From an uncultured Blautia sp. (GTDB taxonomy: Bacteria > Bacillota > Clostridia > Lachnospirales > Lachnospiraceae), in the NCBI GenBank assembly GCA_934394545.1, contig CAKRRG010000080.1:1-11698 (forward strand): 11,698 nucleotides of DNA. The letters run 5' to 3'. Under the pieces are notes generated by a model. That model ran no database searches. It was not told the origin of the DNA and saw only the letters and a program-made list of their open reading frames with translations. Below, piece by piece: positions 6,890-11,698 of the stretch. Positions within the stretch are counted from its first letter, which is position 1, and every line of letters begins with the position of its first letter. The translations under genes and the position numbers were made by a program.

Positions 6890-7111
6890 TTATTCCGTAA
6901 ACGTATATCGTACAAAAGAACCTTTATTATCTCCTGTTACTATTACAACATCCCCGCTTTCATTGCGTGTGGATTCCAAAATCGGAAATCTTCCATTCTC
7001 TTTTACATAAGCTTCTGGACTGGCTGCTTCTGCCTCGATCAATGTTTTTTTACTGTACTGTTCTCCACCACATGGGTTTATATCCTCAATGAAAATCTCA
7101 TACTCATGCAT
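6890..7111 (-). CDS. Hypothetical small protein, 73 residues
   Basis: I do not recognise the family. The 73-residue, acidic, soluble-looking protein has no membrane segment or signal peptide. It starts MHEYEIFIEDINPCGGEQ, with a single Cys in an NPCGG turn, continues with an Ala/Glu-rich probable helix (IEAEAASPEAYVKENG) and ends with alternating hydrophobic residues (DVVIVTG, FVRYTFTE) that suggest two strands. Start ATG at 7111 has AGGAGGG 7 bases upstream. Its own consensus promoter and a 13-bp leader hairpin lie upstream, making it very likely expressed. It may share a transcript with the small CarD-like ORF downstream. Confidence 0.75.
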   Translation of the reverse strand: MHEYEIFIEDINPCGGEQYSKKTLIEAEAASPEAYVKENGRFPILESTRNESGDVVIVTGDNKGSFVRYTFTE

Positions 7112-7142
7112 ATACGATCCCTCCTGAAATGAATTTTATAAA

Positions 7143-7189
7143 GGCGAGTAACGTATCTTTTGCTTTCCTGCATTATTACGCTACTCGCC
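7143..7189 (-). promoter_or_regulatory. Leader hairpin A before the 73-residue gene
   Basis: On the minus strand GGCGAGTAGCGTA (7189-7177) pairs with TACGTTACTCGCC (7155-7143), 13 bp including one G-U that becomes A-C on the other strand, so the RNA form is minus. The loop may hold a small TGC-AGGAAA-GCA hairpin. The following sequence (TTTATAAAATT) is a poor terminator. It starts a few bases after the predicted transcription start, and it contains AGCGTAA, as hairpins B and C do. It could stabilise the 5' end or be a structured regulator. Confidence 0.55.
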
Positions 7190-7198
7190 GTTATGTTT

Positions 7199-7227
7199 AT
7201 TATAAAACTACTTTGTTCCTCTTTCAA
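7199..7227 (-). promoter_or_regulatory. Promoter of the 73-residue gene
   Basis: Minus-strand -35 TTGAAA (7227-7222) and -10 TATAAT (7204-7199), spacer 17. It lies about 90 bases after the stop of the metal permease gene. Confidence 0.75.
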
Positions 7228-7286
7228 AAGCTGTTTTTACTAAAAATATCTCTACTGTTTTTAGTCATTATTACTATACATTTATG

Positions 7287-7315
7287 CATAAAGCCCGCAA
7301 ATAACACGGAGCCTT
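7287..7315 (-). terminator. Weak hairpin after metal-uptake operon
   Basis: On the minus strand AAGGCTC pairs with GGGCTTT (7 pairs, two of them G-U) just after the permease stop, with only a short T stretch. It is the only terminator-like element between the permease and the next promoter. Confidence 0.3.
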
Positions 7316-7317
7316 AT

Positions 7318-8166
7318 TTAACCACGCTCCAGAATTTTTCCAATCAGACTCATCACCAGAAACGCCACAATATCCACTGCCACAATGGTCGAGCCAACCG
7401 GTGTTCCTCCCAGAATGGAAGCCATGATTCCAAGAAATGCACAAATCACGGACAGAACTGCGGAACAAATGATTACGGCGCCAAACTGTTTATAAACCCG
7501 CATTGCAGACAGTGCCGGGAAAATAATAAGCGCGGAAATCAGGAGCGAACCAACCAGATTCATTGCCAGCACAATGATTACTGCTGTAATCACTGCAATC
7601 AACAGATTGTATACATCTGTCTTAGTTCCGGTCGCTTTCGCAAAATTCTCATCAAAGGTAACCGCAAAAATTTTATGATAAAATACTACAAACAATACGA
7701 CTACCAGCACAGAAACAATCACACACAACCACACTTCCGCAGTTGTCAGGGTAAGGATGGATGTGGAGCCAAACAGGCTGCTGCACACATCCCCGGAAAT
7801 GTTAGAGCCAGTGGAAAATACATTCATCAGAAGATATCCTATCGCCAACGCTCCAACTGAGATCATAGCAATGGCTGCATCTCCCTTAATCTTTGTGCTC
7901 TGTCCTGTGCGAAGAAGAAGTACAGCACAAATTACGGTTACTGGCATAACAAACAGCATATTATTGCTGAAATTCAATACAGACGCAATTGCCATGGCGC
8001 CAAAGGCCACATGAGAAAGTCCGTCCCCAATAAAGGAAAAACGCTTAAGTACTAAGGTTACTCCCATAAGAGAAGAACAAAGAGCAATAAGGATTCCCAC
8101 GATCAATGCATACCACACAAATGGATATTGGAAATAAAATACCAGCTTTTCAAATATTACGCTCAT
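7318..8166 (-). CDS. Metal ABC transporter permease, ZnuB/TroC-type
   Basis: 282 residues with about eight hydrophobic segments, typical for the ABC-3 family of metal-uptake permeases. The conserved GDGLSHVAFGA (about 47-57) matches the family's D..SH..F.G element, and a C-terminal ILGGTPVGSTIVAVDIVAF segment resembles the family's conserved P.G..I region. It would form the membrane channel importing Zn2+ or Mn2+ with the neighbouring ATPase and binding lipoprotein. ATG at 8166 overlaps the stop of the ATPase gene (ATGA), indicating translational coupling. Last gene of the operon. Zinc rather than manganese is inferred from the His-rich binding protein. Confidence 0.93.
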   Translation of the reverse strand: MSVIFEKLVFYFQYPFVWYALIVGILIALCSSLMGVTLVLKRFSFIGDGLSHVAFGAMAIASVLNFSNNMLFVMPVTVICAVLLLRTGQSTKIKGDAAIAMISVGALAIGYLLMNVFSTGSNISGDVCSSLFGSTSILTLTTAEVWLCVIVSVLVVVLFVVFYHKIFAVTFDENFAKATGTKTDVYNLLIAVITAVIIVLAMNLVGSLLISALIIFPALSAMRVYKQFGAVIICSAVLSVICAFLGIMASILGGTPVGSTIVAVDIVAFLVMSLIGKILERG

Positions 8167-8876
8167 GCTTTTTCCTCCTCTTTTGCATCTACAAGACGCT
8201 TTCCGATCTTGCTGCGCAAATACTCTTCTTTTGTTCCAAAGAACACATGCTCTCCAATGTGCAGCACATGACTGGCGTACGTGGCCACTTCGCTGATATC
8301 ATGAGAAATCATAATAATGGTAACATTATCTTCTTTATTCAGCTCGTCAATAATCTGGTACATATCTGCAGTTGCCACCGGATCCAGACCGGAAACCGGT
8401 TCGTCCAAAAGAAGAATTTTTCTTGTAGCACAAAGAGCTCTTGTAAGAAGAACCCTCTGCTGCTGACCGCCGGAAAGCTCCCGATAACAGCGTTTTGCAA
8501 GGTCAGTGATCCTGGTTTTCTCCATCAGCTCCCTGGCCTCTTTTTTCTCTGCTTTGTTATAAAAAGGACGAAGTCCCATTCTTCCCAGGAAACCGGACAT
8601 TACAATTTCTTCCACAGATGCCGGGAAATCTCTCTGAAGGGCAGTCTGCTGAGGCAGATAACCGATCTCATTGATTTTCAGTCCCTCTCCTGTAGTAATG
8701 CTTCCGCTCATAGGCTGCTGCAGATGGAGAAGCGTCTTCATCAACGTAGATTTACCAGATCCATTTTCTCCCACAATGCAAAGATAATCTCCGGAATCTA
8801 CTGAAAAGCTAAGTCCGGATAAAATTGCCTTTCCTTCATATCCTAATGTAAGATTTTCACATGTGATCAATCTCAT
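8163..8876 (-). CDS. Metal ABC transporter ATP-binding protein, ZnuC-type
   Basis: 237 residues with all ABC ATPase motifs in order: Walker A GENGSGKST (about 37-45), Q-loop GYLPQQT (about 73-79), signature LSGGQQQR (about 134-141), Walker B ILLLDEPVSGLD (about 153-164) and the switch His in MISHD. Single nucleotide-binding domain, so it acts as a homodimer with two permeases. Start ATG at 8876 overlaps the binding-protein stop (ATGA), with AAGGAGG 4 bases upstream. The ZnuC/TroB assignment rests on its position between a metal-binding lipoprotein and an ABC-3 permease. Confidence 0.95.
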   Translation of the reverse strand: MRLITCENLTLGYEGKAILSGLSFSVDSGDYLCIVGENGSGKSTLMKTLLHLQQPMSGSITTGEGLKINEIGYLPQQTALQRDFPASVEEIVMSGFLGRMGLRPFYNKAEKKEARELMEKTRITDLAKRCYRELSGGQQQRVLLTRALCATRKILLLDEPVSGLDPVATADMYQIIDELNKEDNVTIIMISHDISEVATYASHVLHIGEHVFFGTKEEYLRSKIGKRLVDAKEEEKA

Positions 8877-9907
8877 AATGCCTCCTTCAGGATCTGCAGA
8901 TTCCCTTCCATAACAGAGAGATAGGTAGTTCCTTCCTCTATTTCCTGTGTTGTCACCGACTGCATGGAGTTCAGTGTTAAAATCTTCTGATCCTTCGTAT
9001 CCGTATTGGAAATCACTGCCTTCGCAACCTTCTGATCTGAATTTTCGATAGTAAGAACTGCCGGAAGCTTCAATTCATCCAGTTTACCGGAAAGGAATGT
9101 AATCGTTTCAAAGCTTGCATCTGTTTCCGCAGAACAGCCCGTAAACGCTGCATAATATGTGAGATCATAATCATCTGTCATATATCGGAACGGAAAACGA
9201 TCTGCAAACAGCAATGTTTTGGACTTGGACCGCGCAACTGTAGTCTGATATTCCTGATCCAGCGCTGCCAGTTTCTCCTCATAATCATCTGCATTCTGCT
9301 GGTAAAGCCTCGCATGTTCCGGATCTGCTTCTGCCAGCACACCTGCAATGGTGTCACAGAACAGGGATGCATTTCTCAATGAAAGCCATACGTGTTCATC
9401 GTATTCCGGCGCATCTTCGTTATGGGCATGCTCATCAGAAGCATGTGAGAGCTCTGTAGCTCCCTCACCATCTTCGTCATCCTGCATTCCCTCTACCACT
9501 TCTTCCTCTTTTACCTGGTCACCCATTACTTCCATCAGATTGATCACCTTCCGGTCCGGATTGCCGGAGCTTTCCAGTGCATCAGCAACCCAGGAATCAG
9601 ATTCACCACCCACATAGATAAATACATCACAAGTGGACACATTCAGAATATCTTCCATAGTCGGCTGAAAGCTGTGCATATCTGTTCCATTTCTAAGAAG
9701 AAGGGTAAGTTCTGTGTTGTCTGCCTGCGCACCAAGAATTTCCTTCACCCAGTCATATTCTGGAAAAATAGTGGTTACGATCTGCAATTTCTTATTATCA
9801 CTCTTTTTTATATCCCCGTCAGTACCACATCCCGCAAGAAGGCAGGCTATACCTGCTACAGCAGTTAACAGAAATACCTGCCTGAATTTACTTTTTAGTT
9901 TATGCAT
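8873..9907 (-). CDS. Zinc-type ABC transporter substrate-binding lipoprotein, ZnuA-like
   Basis: 344 residues. The start at 9907 is chosen because AGAGG lies about 6 bases upstream and it gives a clean lipoprotein signal: basic N-terminus, hydrophobic core, then LLAGC with Cys27. An ATG at 9970 would overlap the fur-like gene and bury the signal. The mature part reads VTTIFPEYDWVKEILG, then MHSFQPTMEDI with the first metal His, an acidic His-bearing loop (HASDEHAHNEDAPEYDEH) and DEHVWLS with the second metal His. Where classic ZnuA/TroA proteins have a third His, the region here reads LLFADRFPFRYMTDDY, with Asp; I recall this form from clostridial relatives. A late FTGCSAETDASFETI segment follows. 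It captures Zn2+ outside the membrane and hands it to the permease. Confidence 0.92.
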   Translation of the reverse strand: MHKLKSKFRQVFLLTAVAGIACLLAGCGTDGDIKKSDNKKLQIVTTIFPEYDWVKEILGAQADNTELTLLLRNGTDMHSFQPTMEDILNVSTCDVFIYVGGESDSWVADALESSGNPDRKVINLMEVMGDQVKEEEVVEGMQDDEDGEGATELSHASDEHAHNEDAPEYDEHVWLSLRNASLFCDTIAGVLAEADPEHARLYQQNADDYEEKLAALDQEYQTTVARSKSKTLLFADRFPFRYMTDDYDLTYYAAFTGCSAETDASFETITFLSGKLDELKLPAVLTIENSDQKVAKAVISNTDTKDQKILTLNSMQSVTTQEIEEGTTYLSVMEGNLQILKEAL

Positions 9908-9947
9908 AATGAACCTCTTTTCTATTCTATTACCAGATATCCGTAAT

Positions 9948-10367
9948 TTATTTTCCCCGGCAATCCTCACAAACTCCGTAAAATACCGTCCTGGTAAAAT
10001 CCCATTGAAAACCGTGATCTGCCAGCATATGCTCTCCCAAATGAGTCATCTCTTCACATTCCAGATGGATCACCTTTCCGCATTTCTCACATTTACAGTG
10101 GAAGCATACATGCTTATGGCAATGCTCCTCATGTCCAAGATACTCGAAGCATGCGCTGCTTGTGCCATCCACCACATACTTGGCAACCAGTCCCTGCTCC
10201 ACCATCCTGTCCAGCTGCCGGTACACAGTTGTGGTTCCGATAGAGATTCCCTGACTTTTAAAATATTTACAAATATCACTTACCGTAACATGCTTTCCTT
10301 CCACAGAACGCAGATAATTCTCAAGCTCTGTAATCTGTCTGGTACGATATTGTGCTTTCTCATTCAT
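9948..10367 (-). CDS. Fur family metal-sensing transcriptional repressor (Zur-like)
   Basis: 139 residues from ATG 10367, which has GGAGG 8 bases upstream; an earlier in-frame ATG at 10400 abuts the -10 box and would give an extension encoded by the operator, so it is rejected. Winged-helix N-terminal domain with TVSDICKYFKSQ and the recognition helix ISIGTTTVYRQLDRMVEQGL. The C-terminal domain has CFHCKCEKCGKVIHLE and CEDC, the paired CXXC structural zinc site, and the HCHKHVCFHC region with regulatory His residues. First gene of the metal-uptake operon, 40 bases before the binding protein. Operon context makes zinc sensing (Zur) most likely; Fur or PerR function cannot be excluded by sequence alone. 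Confidence 0.9.
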   Translation of the reverse strand: MNEKAQYRTRQITELENYLRSVEGKHVTVSDICKYFKSQGISIGTTTVYRQLDRMVEQGLVAKYVVDGTSSACFEYLGHEEHCHKHVCFHCKCEKCGKVIHLECEEMTHLGEHMLADHGFQWDFTRTVFYGVCEDCRGK

Positions 10368-10384
10368 GATCCTTGCCTCCAATT

Positions 10385-10399
10385 TGAAAATCATTTTCA
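10385..10399. promoter_or_regulatory. Fur-family box 1 (downstream of -10)
   Basis: Perfect 7-1-7 palindrome TGAAAATCATTTTCA directly after the -10 box, over the predicted transcription start. Identical to box 2. The 7-1-7 form is that of Fur, Zur and PerR boxes; the exact bases differ from the B. subtilis Zur and PerR consensus. Confidence 0.82.
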
Positions 10400-10400
10400 T

Positions 10401-10428
10401 ATTATAGCAGTTTATTTTACAAAGTCAA
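10401..10428 (-). promoter_or_regulatory. Promoter of fur-metal uptake operon
   Basis: Minus-strand -35 TTGACT (10428-10423) and -10 TATAAT (10406-10401), spacer 16, exactly enclosed by two Fur-family boxes. Confidence 0.85.
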
Positions 10429-10429
10429 T

Positions 10430-10446
10430 ATGAAAATCATTTTCAT
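10430..10446. promoter_or_regulatory. Fur-family box 2 (upstream of -35)
   Basis: Perfect 17-bp palindrome ATGAAAATCATTTTCAT one base upstream of the -35 box. The 15-bp core is identical to box 1, with 46 bp between centres. Two boxes bracketing one promoter suggest tight metal-dependent repression or looping. Confidence 0.82.
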
Positions 10447-10456
10447 TTTTTACATA

Positions 10457-10522
10457 AAAAATATCACCGTATCTGCCTCCATGTTTCATTTACAACATAG
10501 CCGCATTTACGATGATATTTTT
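10457..10522 (-). terminator. Long hairpin after the 4Fe-4S gene
   Basis: A 15-bp terminal stem (10457-10471 with 10508-10522, one G-U pair on the minus-strand RNA) continues into a second stem (around AACAT / ATGTT), making a roughly 66-base stem-loop that ends in a T-run (GATATTTTTT) on the minus strand. It lies between the redox operon and the Fur-box promoter, so a terminator function is most likely. It is longer than usual and also ends T-rich on the plus strand. Confidence 0.55.
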
Positions 10523-10536
10523 AAATTTTTCAACTA

Positions 10537-11379
10537 TTACCGTTTACAACCACTCTTAATGGCATGTACCGGACAGGCCTGTTTACACCTTCCACAGCGG
10601 ATACACTCCGGACTGTTTGGGTTTTCCACAGGATTGACTACCATCTGGCATGCCTTTGCACATTTTCCACAATGAATACATTTATCCATATCCACACTGT
10701 ATCGATAAACGGATACCTTATTAAATATGGAATAAAAAGCTCCAAGGGGACAAATATATTTACAAAACGGTCTGTAAATAATAATGGACAAAATGATCGT
10801 TACGATCAAAATCGTATTTTTCCATATGTACAGCCATCCGATAGCACCACGCATTGCCTTATTCAGAAGTACCAGTGGCAGTCCGCCTTCCAATGTTCCG
10901 GCCGGACAGATCAGTTTACAGAAATAAGGTGCTCCCTGTCCCATTATATCTGTAAGGAATAAGGGAAGCAAAATTACGAATACCAGGAAAATCACATATT
11001 TCAGTTTTCGAAGTACTTTATCCCATTTAAAAGTACGGATTTTCTTCGGAAACGGAATCTTATTCAGCAGATCCTGGATCAAACCAAAAGGACACAGAAA
11101 TCCACATACCAATCTTCCCAGAATCGCACCTACGAAAATCAGAAATCCGATCACATAGTAAGCAAATTTAAAATTCCAGCTTCCTACTACTGCCTGTAAA
11201 GAACCTATCGGACAGGCACCGGCTGCCCCGGGACATGAGTAGCAGTTCAGTCCCGGAACACAGGCATTTTTCAGCTTTCCTGTATATATTTTTCCAGTTA
11301 CAAATCCGGATATATGTGAATTTGTAAGCAGCGCCCAGAGTGCCTGTATGGTGTGCCTGGGCCAGTCTTTTATGTTCAT
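10537..11379 (-). CDS. Membrane-bound 4Fe-4S protein, NapH/polyferredoxin type
   Basis: About 280 residues. Cys-rich N-terminus (NCYSCPGAAGACPIG), several membrane helices carrying CXXXCP motifs (RLVCGFLCPFG, CKLICPAG, CKYICPLGA), then a C-terminal cytoplasmic ferredoxin domain with two 4Fe-4S motifs, CIHCGKCAKAC and CIRCGRCKQACP. This is the layout of NapH/YccM-type electron-transfer proteins. ATG 11379 is chosen; a TTG at 11400 with GGAG upstream would add seven residues and overlap the preceding gene by 14 bases, and is a real alternative. It follows the CD1871A-type protein by 7 bases and a thioredoxin-like gene, so a role in moving electrons across the membrane to extracytoplasmic thiols is plausible. 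The electron partner is unknown. Confidence 0.88.
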   Translation of the reverse strand: MNIKDWPRHTIQALWALLTNSHISGFVTGKIYTGKLKNACVPGLNCYSCPGAAGACPIGSLQAVVGSWNFKFAYYVIGFLIFVGAILGRLVCGFLCPFGLIQDLLNKIPFPKKIRTFKWDKVLRKLKYVIFLVFVILLPLFLTDIMGQGAPYFCKLICPAGTLEGGLPLVLLNKAMRGAIGWLYIWKNTILIVTIILSIIIYRPFCKYICPLGAFYSIFNKVSVYRYSVDMDKCIHCGKCAKACQMVVNPVENPNSPECIRCGRCKQACPVHAIKSGCKR

Positions 11380-11386
11380 TTTCTTA

Positions 11387-11548
11387 TTATCCAATTCCAA
11401 TACACTCCATACAGATATTTACAGCTTTTGTGAAAACAACTCCCATCTCACCCCGGTAAATGCCAAAGGCCATCATCAGAATCCCCACCGCTGCAAGGGC
11501 AATTCCGGTCCATCTGGACTGGGTGATTTTATTTATATAATTTTTCAT
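11387..11548 (-). CDS. CD1871A family CXXC motif-containing small membrane protein
   Basis: 53 residues: a basic N-terminus, one membrane helix (WTGIALAAVGILMMAFGIYR, about 13-32), then GEMGVVFTKAVNICMECIGIG, where CMEC is the CXXC motif. The C-terminal pattern (VV..KA..IC.ECIGIG) matches what I know as the CD1871A family of clostridia. ATG at 11548, 21 bases after the thioredoxin-like gene; the ribosome binding site is modest (AGGGAATGTAGG). It sits between a thioredoxin-like protein and a membrane 4Fe-4S protein, so it is likely a thiol/redox relay subunit; the exact function is not known to me. Confidence 0.85.
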   Translation of the reverse strand: MKNYINKITQSRWTGIALAAVGILMMAFGIYRGEMGVVFTKAVNICMECIGIG

Positions 11549-11569
11549 CCTACATTCCCTAACCATTTT

Positions 11570-11698
11570 TTATTTTCCGGAATTAATTTTTTCCAGTGCA
11601 TCCTCTACAGCTGTTTTCCAGTCTTCCAGATTTCTGCTGCCCATGATCGGATCTCCTACAATGTTTCCATCTTTATCTACAAAGAAGGATTCCGGGAA
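11570..11698 (-). CDS. Thioredoxin/TlpA-like redoxin, C-terminal part (start outside window)
   Basis: Only the last 42 residues are visible. They read PESFFVDKDGNIVGDPIMG followed by a helical SRNLEDWKTAVEDALEKIN tail, the typical end of TlpA/ResA-type redoxins: the cis-Pro region, a beta-strand FFVDKDGNIV, then the last helix. The catalytic CXXC lies beyond the window edge. It is on the same strand as the CD1871A-type and 4Fe-4S genes, 21 bases before the former, and so is in one operon with them. Confidence 0.8.
   Translation of the reverse strand, partial: FPESFFVDKDGNIVGDPIMGSRNLEDWKTAVEDALEKINSGK

Noticed and set aside
7136..7204. Hairpin A and its TTTTATAA/TTATAAAA flanks as a MITE
   Set aside because: No clear target-site duplication or second copy in the window; the flanks contain the -10 box, which explains them better.
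7129..7860. Plus-strand open frame of 243 codons opposite the permease gene
   Set aside because: Low-complexity His/Asn/Gln-rich translation, no ribosome binding site, antisense to a clear ABC permease; shadow of it. The same applies to plus-strand frames at 8106-8804 and 9714-10433.
9908..9970. Longer N-terminus (start at 9970) for the metal-binding lipoprotein
   Set aside because: It would overlap the fur-like gene and place 21 polar residues before the signal peptide; the ATG at 9907 has a ribosome binding site and a clean lipobox.
10368..10400. Start of the Fur-family gene at 10400
   Set aside because: That ATG directly follows the -10 box, and its first codons are the Fur box itself; the ATG at 10367 has GGAGG at proper spacing.
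1..11698. CRISPR array, tRNA/rRNA, insertion sequence or phage genes
   Set aside because: No repeat-spacer pattern, cloverleaf, transposase or phage-like protein was seen on either strand.

Overview
The window looks like chromosomal DNA of a low-to-mid GC Clostridia bacterium, most likely a gut Lachnospiraceae-type organism. I infer this from AGGAGG-type ribosome binding sites, TTGACA/TATAAT promoters, the MATE transporter repertoire, a CD1871A-type CXXC small protein and a Cytidylate_kin2-type kinase. No phylogenetic search was possible. No tRNA, rRNA, IS, CRISPR or phage gene was recognised, and no gene-free stretch exceeds about 230 bases.

Left part (1-6800): four MATE-family efflux pumps in alternating orientation. 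MATE 1 (1-1137, +, 5' end outside the window) converges on MATE 2 (1124-2467, -), and the two stop regions overlap by 14 bp. MATE 2 follows a MarR-type regulator (2537-2974, -) in a layout like staphylococcal mepR-mepA. Two near-identical palindromes mark the start of this pair: one at the marR promoter, one against the MATE 2 ribosome binding site. MATE 3 (3200-4543, +) is divergent from marR, with its own promoter and a strong intrinsic terminator between promoter and ribosome binding site, so attenuation is likely. MATE 4 (5194-6561, -) is in a tight operon with a cytidylate-kinase-like protein (4590-5180, -). Its leader holds two tandem terminator-like hairpins with different stems but the same conserved loop sequence, a strong candidate for a tandem riboswitch or other RNA sensor.

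Middle part (6770-7320): a small-gene region on the minus strand. A strong promoter and a 13-bp leader hairpin precede an unrecognised 73-residue protein (6890-7111). A 29-codon ORF resembling the N-terminus of CarD-like proteins follows (6772-6861).

Right part (7318-10450): a zinc-type metal-uptake operon on the minus strand in the order fur-family regulator, lipoprotein binding protein, ATPase, permease, with ATGA overlaps coupling the last three genes. The promoter before the regulator is flanked by two identical 7-1-7 Fur-family boxes, so the operon is probably autoregulated by the metal-sensing regulator.

Right end (10457-11698): the tail of a redox operon on the minus strand. It has the C-terminal piece of a thioredoxin/TlpA-like protein, a 53-residue CD1871A-type membrane protein with a CXXC motif, and a NapH-like membrane 4Fe-4S protein, ending at a long hairpin.

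The main theme is multidrug or small-cation efflux under three visibly different control modes (MarR operators, one leader terminator, tandem conserved-loop leader hairpins) beside a metal-uptake operon.
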